Source: Pictodentalium vernedei (taxonomy: Eukaryota > Mollusca > Scaphopoda > Dentaliida > Dentaliidae). From it: a DNA stretch of 64,000 nucleotides. A model generated the notes under the pieces. It was not told the origin of the DNA and ran no database searches. It saw nothing but the letters and a program-made list of their open reading frames with translations. The position numbers and the translations under genes are program-made. The stretch spans positions 534,028,971-534,092,970 of the forward strand of contig CM062297.1 of assembly GCA_031216915.1 (NCBI GenBank). The letters run 5' to 3'. Positions 1 to 9,282 of the stretch are shown piece after piece. The stretch's first letter is position 1, and each line of letters starts with the position of its first letter.

Positions 1-599
1 AAGGCTAAAATAATCGAACAGATATGTAAATTTTGAAATATGGTCACGTTGATATCACAAGCATGGTATGACATTATCATCTTGGAACCTTTGACAATCT
101 AGTAGAAACTCATTGGAGGTTCAAAATATGTGCCAAGTCTTTTGGGTAACCCTGTTATTATTGATTGCATATTGCTGAGATATTTGTAATCACAATTTAG
201 ACACTAATAATGCTTTCCTGGAGTTCATGTGTAAATTGAAATGCGTGAAAGTGGGTGAGACCAAATATTTTGAAAGCAAGCCAAATCAAAATCTTGAAAA
301 GCAGGACAAATTTGCATATCAGACATATTTACCCAGGACTGATACAAGGTTTGAAATTTGCGGGGGGAGGGGGCATAAGAATTTCAGTTTTTTTAAAATA
401 ATTTCTGTATTTTGTATGAAACTCTTCAAATACAGTACATAATATTTTGGATTTCGTAAAGATCCATTTCTGATTCCTTTATGGAACATGTTAAATGCAG
501 TGCACAGACATTATTTCTGGTTTCTTGATTTTTTTTTTATCTCATTCCTGTATGAAAATCTTTAAATGCTGTCTCCAAAAAATCCATTTCTGATTTCTT
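1..599. other. no gene recognised
   Basis: AT-rich sequence with short homopolymer runs. The small open frames show no known motif, splice context or compositional sign of coding. I see nothing I can name here. Confidence 0.5.
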
Positions 600-960
600 T
601 AAAGATATTTGGAATTAAACCAATTCTTGTTTGGGCGCAAGGAGCTCTGTCAAACAGAATTGAATTTATTAAATTCCTCATTGCATTGTGAGAAAAATTT
701 ACAGGTTAAAATATTGATATTTTGACCTCAATGTATAATACTAAATCCGAGCTACAGGTTCAGTGTTATGATTACAAAAGCAGACACCTACATTTTTCCA
801 ATAACACAAGCATAATGTATGCAGCAAAACTGATCCAGTAGTATACCAATTAACCCCCCTGCACTGATAGACATAATATAAGCAGCAAATTTTTCTCTTA
901 ATGCAATTAGGAATTAAAACCGATTCAATTTTGTTATCAACTTAAGTGAAAACTCTTTTA
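600..960. repeat. decayed arms of short TTAA hairpin family (T)
   Basis: Two partial, diverged arms resemble the 204-bp hairpin MITE at 5954-6157. Shared pieces are GAGCTCTGTCAAAC, a CATTGCATTGTGAGAAAAA-like stretch and, near 851, TTAACCCCCCTGCACTGAT, which matches the terminal repeat. Neither copy keeps both ends, so they are dead relics. Family membership rests on these short matches only. Confidence 0.5.
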
Positions 961-1211
961 TAGCACCAACACTCAAATTAAGCATTTGAACCCTGGTGGT
1001 ATCCTCCATGTCAGTTCAATGGCTTCAATTTGAAGAGTCCATATTCATTATTTAGGGGTAGACCAATTAACGGTTTCAAGGCTGCACATTGAAAATATTG
1101 TTTGATTTAACCCACGCATTCAGTTAGCTGCTACCCAACATAATGGAATTATGATTTATCATGTTCCTGGGGAAGGAAAACAGCCTCTCTATTTCAAATG
1201 GTTAATAAAAA

Positions 1212-1990
1212 TCAGAGGCCCAAGTGAGCCTAAAACACTCACCTGGCTCAAAATGTTAAAATAAGTGTGCCAGTAAATGGCCGGTAGCAAGAGAAAATTT
1301 GTTTGATTTGTTACGATACAACCAACGGCAACTTTTTGGGTCATTCATTGATTCTAGTCCCAGGAAAGCTTCCAAGGCAAAAACAAAGCTCTGTTCTGTG
1401 AAGTCTCAAAAAGTGTGCAAACCAAATTTTTGTTTGTTTTTAACTCCTATGGTTCTCATTAACCTCCCTCCCACCCCCCACCCACCCCCCCCCCCCCCTA
1501 AAAAAAGAAAAAGAAAACAAATTAGGCTTAAATGGAGTACTTTTGACCCAGTTATATACTACATGACAGATTGGGTTCAAATTTCCCCATTGGTTCTGGA
1601 AATAGAAATTTTGAGTTGAGCCCAAATTTGGGAGCCAAATATAGACCTATTGAGTTCCTTTGAAATAAAGTGAATCTGCATCATTAAAGTTAAGTTCATT
1701 CCAGAAATCTAAGCATTATTGCGAGTGGCTTATGAGAAGAGGATTTTTAAAGCATTTAGGGCTTATGGAGCATTAACCCCATCCCAAGGGGCATAGCAAT
1801 TTTTTGGGCAAAAAATCAGAAGAGTAAACTCCACCATCCTGAAAATGGCATCAGCTTCATTTGAACAAAGTAGAAAGGGTATACTCCAAAGATGGTCTGT
1901 GCTATAAATGAATGTATTTGGCCCAGTGATTTTAAAGAAGAAGACAAGTTTCAAATTAGTTGATGGAGTACAAGTAAGATGATGACTCAG
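1212..1990 (+). repeat. fragment of GAGGCCC-type bivalve repeat
   Basis: The segment opens with AGAGGCCCAAG and has CACTCACCTGGCTC shortly after, as at the start of the fuller element at 15571-17501. Phrases such as TGGGAGCCAAATATAGACC recur in that element and at 60265-61150. A run of 14 C lies at 1485-1498. No terminal hairpin is present, so it is 3'-truncated or too decayed to delimit. The right half is assigned by style only. Confidence 0.45.
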
Positions 1991-2010
1991 CATTTTCCCA
2001 TTGCAAAGCT

Positions 2011-2401
2011 GGAAATAAGCAGACTGTCATTTGCAGAATGAGGTGCCCAGAGGGTGAATTTGGGGATGCTACCCTGCACACCAGGGAAGCATCTCTAAAT
2101 TTACCCTATGTGAACCTCAATCTGAACCAAGGTCTAAGGCCTAAAGAGAAAGAGGTGCCCAGGGGATACAATGGCTCACTGTATGGGATAACATCAACAA
2201 ATTCACCCTCTGGGGACCTCATTTTGCAAATGACAGATTGCTTATTTCCAGACTTGCCTATGTGAACCTCAGTCTGAACCAAGGTCTCAGGCCTAAAGAG
2301 AACGAGGTATCCAGGGGACACATTGGCTCACTGTATGGGATAACATCAACAAATTCACCATCTGGGGGCCTCATTTTGCAAATGACAGATTGCTAATTTC
2401 C
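2011..2401. repeat. foldback MITE, family K, with internal duplication
   Basis: Terminal inverted repeats begin GGAAATAAGCAGACTGTCAT on the left and end ATGACAGATTGCTAATTTCC on the right, each followed inwards by a GAGG(T/G)CCC and CCAGAGGGTGAATTT-like block. An internal direct duplication of about 153 bp starts at 2104 and 2257 (CCTATGTGAACCTCA). A second, shorter copy is at 26472-26714. No transposase is encoded, and I could not identify a target-site duplication. Confidence 0.7.
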
Positions 2402-2649
2402 AGACTTGCAATGCCAACAGTGTGAAAATGGGCATCCCCTTATGACACCCCCATGACAAAATCGATAGCAATTTTTATGATCCATCTGATTCCACTGGAC
2501 CTAAGGCCGCTGCATACCAAACAAGAAGGACGCCAACGCCCTATAGCTCACCAACATTCCTCTTTGATAGTAACTCTGGCAAACACAAGAACTGTATCAA
2601 ACAGGCTCATAACATGCGACAAAGCTGACCTAAACACAACCTCTTAAAA

Positions 2650-3470
2650 GTAAAACACAAAAACTGACATAAACACTAAGTTAAACATGAAATTCTGAGC
2701 TAAACAGAAAACTAAACGCAACTAAAAATGTCAAGAAAAATGTTTAAAATGCAGAGTATGAGGGGTTAATCATGGAACAATGATACCGAGGAACAGGTAT
2801 GATGAATATAAGTGGCAGGGGAAGAGAAGGAGCACAGCAGCTGACCTAAACACTTAGTTAAACATGAAATTCCGAGCTAAACAGAAAACTAAACGCAACT
2901 AAAAATGTCAAGAAAAATGTTTAAAATGCAGAGTAAGAGGGGTTAATCATGGAACAATGATGCCGAGGAACATGTATGATGAATATAAGTGCCATGGGAA
3001 GAGAAGGAGCACAGCAGCTGACCAAAACACCAAGTTAAACATGAAATTCCGAGCTAAATAGAAAACTAAACGCAACTAAAAATGTCAAAAAAATGTTTAA
3101 AATGCAGGGTATGAGGGGTTAATCATGGAACAATGATACTGAGGAACACGTATGATGAATATAAGTGCCGTGGGAAGAGAAGGAGCACAGCAGCTGACCA
3201 AAACACTAAGTTAAACATGAAATTCCGACCTAACTAGAAAACTAAACGCAACTAAATATGTCAAGAAAAATGTTTAAAATGTAGGGTATGAGGGGTTAAT
3301 CATGGAACAATTATACTGAGGAACACGGATGATGAATATACGTGCCATGGGAAGAGAAGGAGCACAGCAGCTGACCTAAACACTTAGTTAAACATGAAAT
3401 TCTGAGCTAAACAGAAAACTAAACGCAACTAAAAATGTTTAAAATGCCGGGTATGAGGGGTTAAATCATG
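2650..3470 (+). repeat. 177-bp tandem array, about 4.6 copies
   Basis: The phrase AAACAC(T/C)(A/T)AGTTAAACATG recurs at 2671, 2848, 3025, 3201 and 3378, a period of 176-177 bp. The units contain GAGGGGTTAATCATGGAACA and AGAGAAGGAGCACAGCAGC. Copies differ by a few percent to perhaps 10 percent. There is no coding capacity. The array may be the core of a Pearl-like element whose ends I cannot find. Confidence 0.9.
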
Positions 3471-3659
3471 GTAGAATGATAATAATCATCATATAGCAGC
3501 ATTATAAAGGCCATGATATGGAAATAGGGCGAGTAAGTGACCTAAACAGAAGCTTTAACATTATTGGACACGTACGCTGATGCCGACGTCGGGTCATGCC
3601 ATAAGCTCACACAACTGAAGTTGGTGGTCTAAAAAGATCATAAATTTTCACAAACCCTC

Positions 3660-3987
3660 CCGGAATCGTAGGTCGTCATTGGATAACCTTCTTGACATTC
3701 CACGTGTGAGATCGGAGGCAGGAAAGTGATGTTTCGCTTTTGCTGCCCCTTCACTGTGGAATGCATTGCCAAAGAACCTAAGAAACATCTCCAAAACTGA
3801 AGGCTTCAAAACAGGTTTAAAGACTTATTTGTTTAAGATAGATTTTGATTGTTAACCACTCTTTCTTCAATTCCTTTTTCTCTTTTATAAAATGTTAGTG
3901 CTTTGGAGCAGATTTGTATTTGAATTAAGCGCTATATAAGTAAATTATTATTATTATTATTATATTATTATTAGCCTATATAAGTAA

Positions 3988-4045
<58 letters not shown>
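3660..4045 (+). mobile_element. 5'-truncated L2/CR1-like LINE, 3' end
   Basis: The reading frame from about 3675 gives the typical C-terminus of L2/CR1-type reverse-transcriptase proteins. Recognisable pieces are LLDIPRVRSEAGK, one TGA stop, FAFAAPSLWNALPKNL and FKTGLKTYLFK, then a stop at 3855. The 3' UTR ends TTAAGCGCTATATAAG and runs into a (TTA)n tail covering roughly 3945-4045, itself containing a partial repeat of the UTR end. Only the last ~65 codons remain. The tail abuts the splice donor of the kinase exon on the opposite strand. Confidence 0.8.
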
Positions 4046-4046
<1 letters not shown>

Positions 4047-4049
<3 letters not shown>

Positions 4050-4219
4050 GAATCCAGTTGGATTGAACCCAAGAACATGAAGATGGGGGTATTTCTCATT
4101 ATAGCTACTTTTTCTCTCCTCTGAGAATTTGGGATCATCAGTGATATGTCCAATCTTGATGTCAGCAACACATGGCTTATGGAACTTCCCAAGAATGTTT
4201 TCTAGTTGTAAGAAATAAC
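4047..4219 (-). CDS. internal exon of inositol-polyphosphate kinase (IPK/IPMK-like)
   Basis: This is one spliced exon of an IPK-family kinase, cytosolic or nuclear enzymes that phosphorylate inositol polyphosphates using ATP. On the minus strand an acceptor (TTTTCTTCATGACAG) precedes 173 bp in one frame, two leading bases plus 57 codons, then a GTAATA donor. Codons 15-23 read PCVADIKIG, which fits the family signature PxxxDxKxG that contributes to the active site. Flanking residues YFLQLENILGKF and, near the end, HVLGF fit the usual context, and multikinase (IPMK) looks closer than IP3K. Upstream lobe exons and the C-terminal SSLL and IDF motifs were looked for and not found, so the rest of the gene is outside the window or deleted. 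It could be an isolated pseudo-exon, but both splice sites are good. Confidence 0.78.
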
Positions 4220-4910
4220 CTGTCATGAAGAAAAGGTAAGTTCCATTAATATTATTATTATACATGTAGCTTGTAGGAAGAGTATAAGTTATTCACAGTG
4301 ATAAACTGCAAGGATCTAAATAAGTGGTGGGACAAGGACAATGACCGACACCAAACTTACTTTGACCTACACACTTTGAAATCCATAGGACATTTTGACT
4401 GAGCCAAAATTCTGCTCAACTGTTGAATCTGAGTTTAAAAAACACTGGTAATTCAGTATAAATTTAACCCTTTGAACACTGGTGGTATCTTTCATGTCAG
4501 TGGAAATGCAGCAATTAGAGGAGTCCATATTCATCATTATTTGGGGGGGGGGGGGGGGGGAGTAGACCAATCAATATTTTCAACATGCACCCTTAAATTA
4601 GCAGGCCTTCTACTCTTAATGCGAGTATAACATACCATGTCCCTGGGCCGTAAAGCAACCTCTTATGTTCAAAGGGTTAAATTAAATTTCAAATTAACAA
4701 GTCATTTCATCATTAGTAGTCAGCATATGTCAATTTACAATGTGTAAAGCAATATGTTGAAAAAGACCTGCACCACATTAAACTGACCTGTACCAACCAC
4801 TTGGGACAGGACATTCTGCCCCACACTGGAAAAATAAAAAAAAATTATTTCGAGCCTTGATAAACTGAATATTGATTTTATTATTTTTAATTAGTGCTAC
4901 AACCCTTTAC

Positions 4911-5030
4911 CTAAAACAAAAAGCAGATGCCAAATTCAAACTAAATTCTTGAGTAACTATTTTTTTTCATTTTTGCATCAAAAACATAGCTTATGACCCT
5001 TAATTGGAATGAGCTCAATGAGACAAAAAA
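4911..5030. repeat. left arm of TTAA MITE, family M
   Basis: The sequence AACCCTTTACCTAAAAC, then CAAAAACATAGCTTATGACCC and GAATGAGCTCAATGAG, matches the left arm of the M family (full copies at 23419-23658 and 26067-26310). The right arm is missing or replaced. The flanking TTAA has decayed. Confidence 0.6.
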
Positions 5031-5539
5031 TAATTAACTCTTTGAATGCTACTGGCAGATATTCCTGCCCAGCACATAAGTATAATTTGTGCATTTTTAA
5101 TCATATTGTCCCCCTCTAAATGGAATGGAATTTTTCCCCAAAGATTTCTTGTGTTACATTTAGATTAATTTTTTATCAAATCTAGTCATGGCTACTTTAA
5201 AGCAGCCATAACAAGATTTGATGAAAAATATTTATAAAATACTCATCGGGTTAAGAGTAAAAAATGATGGTGATTTTTTTGAATATCGTTGGTCAGTTTT
5301 GGCTGTTATATTGGGTAAAGGGCAGATAAAAGAGCTTTTACTTCAGTTGATAACAAGTAATCAATTCATTTGGAGTCACTTACCTGATAACGGGCTGAAA
5401 AATGTAAACTTCATGTTCATTGATTGGAGGGTTACTCATGTTCGTACCACTTTTTTTGACAGTGGTGACAATGTATTTGTCACCTCCACTTTTTATTGAA
5501 CTTACCAAAACTACCAGTATGAAAAAACTAAAGTCCAAA

Positions 5540-5949
5540 AAGTACTTCTCTTCTGGCAACCTCATGGTTTATAAGTACTTGAGGGGCACAGATGACCTTA
5601 ACCAAAATGTAAACAAACAGACAACGAAAACATAGCTGAGAGTTTGGGAATTTACCTTCATGCTGTGTTTTGAAGAATTTTGATTTCCTGCCTTTGTTCT
5701 TAGATATATGAAGCACATTTGGATATGAGCTGTTGTCCTGGAATACTATTTTGTTATCAGTTCTAGTTTGAATATGGTAGCAGACGTCCTGGAACTATTG
5801 GTGCCTGCTGTCAACTCCATACACTTTTTGCATTCTGTACATCACAACATTCACGTTGATGTATAATTTGTATATATTTAATTTGTATTTATGGAGAAAC
5901 AGAGGTGGGAATTTCAAAGTAAACAAATTTCTCTTACTTATATAGCACC
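5540..5949 (-). repeat. single arm of TTAA long-inverted-repeat element, family Y
   Basis: Read on the minus strand from 5949, the sequence starts GGTGCTATATAAGTAAGAG. It follows the ~270-bp terminal repeat of the family Y element at 41271-42228, including the AACTGATAA and CCAAATGTGCTTCATATAT blocks. It ends in TTAA at 5950-5953, which is also the left target site of the next hairpin MITE. The other arm was not found, so this is a solo or deleted copy. Small open frames on both strands are shadows of this repeat. Confidence 0.6.
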
Positions 5950-5953
5950 TTAA

Positions 5954-6157
5954 CCCCTTGCACACTGATGTCAAAATTCCAATATTTCAAGTAGGCATTA
6001 TTCCCATAATGCAACTATAAATTTAATCAATTCAGTCTTGTTTGACAGAGTTCAATGAACTCTGTCAAACAAGACTGAATTGATTAAATTTCTAGTTGCA
6101 TCATGGGAAAAATTAGCAGCCTGAAATTTTGAGATTTTGACATCAGTCTTCAGGGGG
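5954..6157. mobile_element. 204-bp hairpin MITE, family T, TTAA target sites
   Basis: The element is flanked by TTAA at 5950-5953 and 6158-6161. The ends are CCCCTTGCACACTGATGTC and GACATCAGTCTTCAGGGGG. The whole element folds on itself around TTTGACAGAGTTCAATGAAC and its mirror ACTCTGTCAAA. The copy inside LINE H (42603-42806) is the same length. TTAA duplication is typical of piggyBac-group transposition, so a non-autonomous piggyBac-like MITE is the simplest reading; no transposase is present. Confidence 0.8.
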
Positions 6158-6162
6158 TTAAA

Positions 6163-6214
6163 AGCTTATGATACCTCAATTGAACAAGCTCGTTTCTATG
6201 AGGTATCATAAGCT
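6163..6214. repeat. perfect 16-bp-arm hairpin
   Basis: AGCTTATGATACCTCA at 6163-6178 is exactly mirrored by TGAGGTATCATAAGCT at 6199-6214, with a 20-base loop. It sits 2 bases past the right TTAA of the T-family MITE. I do not recognise it. It may be the remnant of another small foldback element. Confidence 0.7.
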
Positions 6215-6833
6215 GGTAAGGAGACAAAATTGAAAAAAGAAAATTTGAATTGACATATTGTTGATTATCAGACTGATAGAATCCAGAGACCAGCCAACCA
6301 GGGAACTAGGGTGAAGAATTCAGTCTACCTTCAATAAAAAAAATGGGTCAGCTTTTGAAAATTCAGCATTTGCAGTGACATACGTGAACTCCTAATAAAT
6401 TTACAGTTGAATAAAACTTGAATTAAGCTACTCTGAGACTGCCCATGATTGTGACTTAGGTGTTACGTCCAGGATTCTGGAAAATTACTCGGCACAAGAT
6501 TTGACATGAAAGGTTTTCTGGGAAGAAAATATTTTCAGACTAAACACATTCATGCCACAATTTCAGGGTTCAAAAGTTTACTTAATTTTTGGTAATCTGT
6601 GATGTCTATGCAGTTGAAGAGTATGTTTCATATTTAGTAAAAAGTTTTTTACATTTATTTATCACAGTGTCAGTGTTAGAAACAATATAATTTTCAATGT
6701 CATGTGCAAATGTTTCTGGAGAGAGTCTTGACACAAAAACAGAAGAAGGGGTGGAGAGGTTCTTACTGCCTTAAATGTGGCTTTTGCTGCCAATAACAGT
6801 TTTTTAAAAAATATTTTTGTTTCTTCATCACAG

Positions 6834-6979
6834 ATGTGAAGCCTCTGCTGGTAAAAGATCCCTTATCGGAATGGTATTGTCACAGGGGCGCCGGAGCCAC
6901 CCCGACCAATGTCGGGGAAAAACTTGCCAATCATATTTTTGTGATCGACCTTCAGCCGAATATCATTCATATCAAATAA
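6834..6979 (+). CDS. possible terminal exon of unidentified gene
   Basis: A pyrimidine-rich acceptor (TTTGTTTCTTCATCACAG) is followed by an open segment. In one frame it gives 47 codons ending at TAA 6977-6979, with WYCHRGAGATPT in the middle and a hydrophobic IFVIDL near the end. A second frame is open for about 50 codons and holds four cysteines (CEASAGKR, QCRGKTCQSYFC). I cannot choose between them and recognise no family. The segment is GC-richer than its surroundings, and an AATAAA lies 240 bp downstream, as expected for a last exon. It could equally be part of an imperfect inverted repeat with 7040-7075. Confidence 0.35.
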
Positions 6980-7218
6980 CTAGGCTATGATTTTTTAAAT
7001 TTTGTTCTGCGGGAATCTGGGTGTTATGGTCGGGCCAATGTTTGGGCCATTCCGGCGCACCTGTGTCATCAAGACTGCAATAATCATCATAGGAAACCAT
7101 ATTCATCAGCCCGATGTTGTGACTGTGCTTTACTCTTTCTTTTGTTTGAAACAATCTTTGAATCAGTGTAAAGTAACTATTCATTCTGTTTTGCTATCAT
7201 GGCAGAACCACTGACATT

Positions 7219-7224
7219 AATAAA
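7219..7224 (+). promoter_or_regulatory. candidate polyadenylation signal AATAAA
   Basis: A canonical AATAAA lies 240 bp after the stop of the candidate terminal exon at 6834-6979. A run reading ACAAAGGTGGGGG about ten bases later could serve as a G-rich downstream element. The hexamer is common in AT-rich DNA, so its value depends on that exon being real. Confidence 0.3.
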
Positions 7225-7724
7225 TTTTGACAAAGGTGGGGGATCAACGGCCTGCTCAGTTGACACGCTGTTGAGTATAACAGTGCTTGGCTGTTCACAA
7301 CTCTGTGACTGATTATCAGAGTGAGGTGTACATTGTCATTGTCTTGTGTAGAGTTAGTCACATTTTACAGATGCCATATCTTGCATGAGAAAGGAGATGT
7401 TAGCATGGTTAAAATCAATTGGGGGTATTTTAGAAAGGTCTGCAGCGATGAAGGTGCAGAGATGAGCAGGGTCAACTCTGTGCAGTACAGCAAAAATGTC
7501 ATTAATATTGTTTACACTCATTTCAGGTCCTTTAAGTTTAACACAATGAGGCTAACCGGGTGCTAAATCAAATAAAAGAGATTCTGAGAATTTGATTTTG
7601 TTTTTCCGCGAAGTTTTCAATATATAGTTTAGAAATTAAGTCAGTAGGAATTAATTGCATCCTGTTAATTACAATGCAAAAAAGTTTATTCACACCTATG
7701 CCTGTTGCAGAGGTGTCATTTTTA

Positions 7725-7865
7725 TCATGTCGGCAGTTGGGTACAAACGTCGGTCGATTTGTGTGTTTCAGGAGAAAATCTTTTCTTTTCACAACTGCCA
7801 CATAACATGAGGTCTCCTTGGCATAATTTTACCTTAGTCGAAGTTCCACAATCGTTACATTTCAT
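7725..7865 (-). CDS. small cysteine-rich ORF, 46 aa
   Basis: From ATG at 7865 the minus strand encodes MKCNDCG, then KLCQGDLMLCGSCEKKRF and a TGA stop. The cysteines at 3, 6, 15, 22 and 25 make two CxxC pairs like a zinc-binding module, as in some LINE ORF1 or B-box/PHD-like fingers. A TATATATA stretch (around 7976-7983) lies about 115 bp upstream on this strand. AAGGTAAAAT inside the ORF could act as a splice donor. The opposite strand is also open and has its own acceptor (7772-7941), so at most one of the two is real. Confidence 0.3.
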   Translation of the reverse strand: MKCNDCGTSTKVKLCQGDLMLCGSCEKKRFSPETHKSTDVCTQLPT

Positions 7866-7941
7866 TTTGAACACACAATATTCAGACTTTCTTCTCGATG
7901 AATTATGTTATCAGGATAAATTCAAGAGAGAGCAGGAGTGA
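7772..7941 (+). CDS. possible terminal exon, alternative to the antisense ORF
   Basis: The acceptor GATTTGTGTGTTTCAG precedes 55 open codons ending TGA at 7939-7941 (starts ENLFFSQLPHNM, later TLVEVPQSLHFIL). The exon has two leading bases, the same acceptor phase as the candidate exon at 6834, which would allow alternative last exons. I do not recognise the product. It competes with the cysteine-rich minus-strand ORF over the same bases. Confidence 0.28.
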
Positions 7942-8043
7942 TTATTCTAGATGTTATCGCCATTGTGTTGCCATTATATATATAGTCATGATTGAAAATG
8001 ATGTCAGAAGGTTGTCGATTGTTCCTACAGGTTGAATACTTAC

Positions 8044-8143
8044 TTTGGTCTCTATTGGTCTCCCAGAAAGTTTCTGTGAAGGAATGGTCATTCAGTGCAC
8101 TCAAAGGTATAGAGACTTGGTTAGATTCCACAATGACCCTAGT
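8044..8143 (-). CDS. possible internal exon of unidentified gene
   Basis: On the minus strand an acceptor-like AATTATTTTCATCAG is followed by 100 open bases (TRVIVESNQVSIPLSAL, then TETFWETN). They end at a strong donor, CCAAA|GTAAGT. The length is 33 codons plus one base. No domain is recognised. It lies on the same strand as the kinase exon at 4047-4219 but does not resemble any IPK segment I know. A lone good donor in 64 kb is weak evidence. Confidence 0.25.
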
Positions 8144-8389
8144 CTGATGAAAATAATTCATTTTAATGTTTACCACTTTGACCACTTATGTTTAAGTTAA
8201 TCTCAAATGAAGTTGAGTCATTTTGGCAAGTTGAAATACTTTTTCCACCTAAGTTTGGGCTGAAAAACATGGGCATAAATTCAGGTGGTAGGGTGCCCAT
8301 CCCTCCCCCTAATCTCCTGATTATCATGAGTTTCATCGGGCAGAGATTGGATAAGAAATTATGAAATACCAAGTTGGGCAAACGTCCCC

Positions 8390-9130
8390 GCTTGCCTTAC
8401 AAAGATATAGACTCTAAATGGACAAAACCTGTTACTTGTGAATATCCTTTTCCCCTTGGTGGTCTATCAGCAAACCAAAGATCATTTAAATCCAGCATCC
8501 ACTGCCTGACATATGAAGGTTCAAAGTTGTAACAGACAGATGGATGGACGTTCTTAAAATTGGGAGTTATGGGATTAATTTTTCACGGAAAATTGATCAT
8601 TTTAATTGGTTCGGACAACGGTTAAAACCTTGTTTTGGGGGGGAAAAATTTCGGGGGGAGGGAAGGGGGGTATAGACATGGTTACATCCCCCAATGTAAT
8701 ACTTGATAGAAACTGACGCTAACCCCAACCCTTAACTGACCCTAACCCTTAATATAAACCCCGAAAAATCTCAATTTGCCTCATAAGTCTCATATCTTAG
8801 TAATTAAGCTCATAATATATAAAATAAGCTCATAATATTTCGGTAAGCTCATAATGCCTGTCTGGACAAAAAAACCTTGTAACTCCCGTATTATAGCGCG
8901 GACAGATGGATGGGCAGACAGACAGATGAATGGAGCGACAGACTGACCCCATTTCTATATCCCCTGTCAAATCCAAGTAAGTGGGCGACATGACAGAGCT
9001 GTTGTGAACCAAGGTCATAAACCCGCTTCCCCCTCCAATTATTCCCCCCTCTCCCCCCCAAAAAAACTTTTTTAAAATTTTTGTTAGTTATGGTTAAGAA
9101 TGTAAAATCATGAGATTAATCATATTAAGT
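8390..9130. other. no gene recognised; G-rich and microsatellite-like patches
   Basis: The segment contains G-rich stretches near 8635-8670, a few telomere-like CCCTAACCC words near 8712-8762, and a degenerate GACA/GATG microsatellite near 8880-8945. No coding, RNA or transposon feature could be supported. Confidence 0.5.
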
Positions 9131-9135
9131 TAATA

Positions 9136-9256
9136 GCTATTTATTTATTTATTGGTGTTTAAGGTCATATACTTATGCACAATGGCTAATCATGACCGTG
9201 AGAGTTTTATGGGTGAAGGGAGCTGGAGTACCCGGAGAGAACAACCGAGCAATGAA
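9136..9256 (-). mobile_element. 3' end of tRNA-derived SINE
   Basis: Reverse-complementing this segment gives the tail of the SINE at 50426-50839: a GGTACTC/GAGTACC block, CCACCCGTAAACT-like sequence, CATAAGTATGTGACCTTAA-like sequence and an (AAAT)n tail. The 5' tRNA-like head is absent, so it is 5'-truncated, as usual for SINE copies. Confidence 0.65.
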
Positions 9257-9282
9257 CGTTGTTGACTATTATCTAATGATAA

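Noticed and set aside
2038..2321. Overlapping 70-75-codon frames on both strands
   Set aside because: Translations of the palindromic family K MITE.
8712..8762. Telomere-like CCCTAA words
   Set aside because: Only a few degenerate units; too short to be an interstitial telomere.
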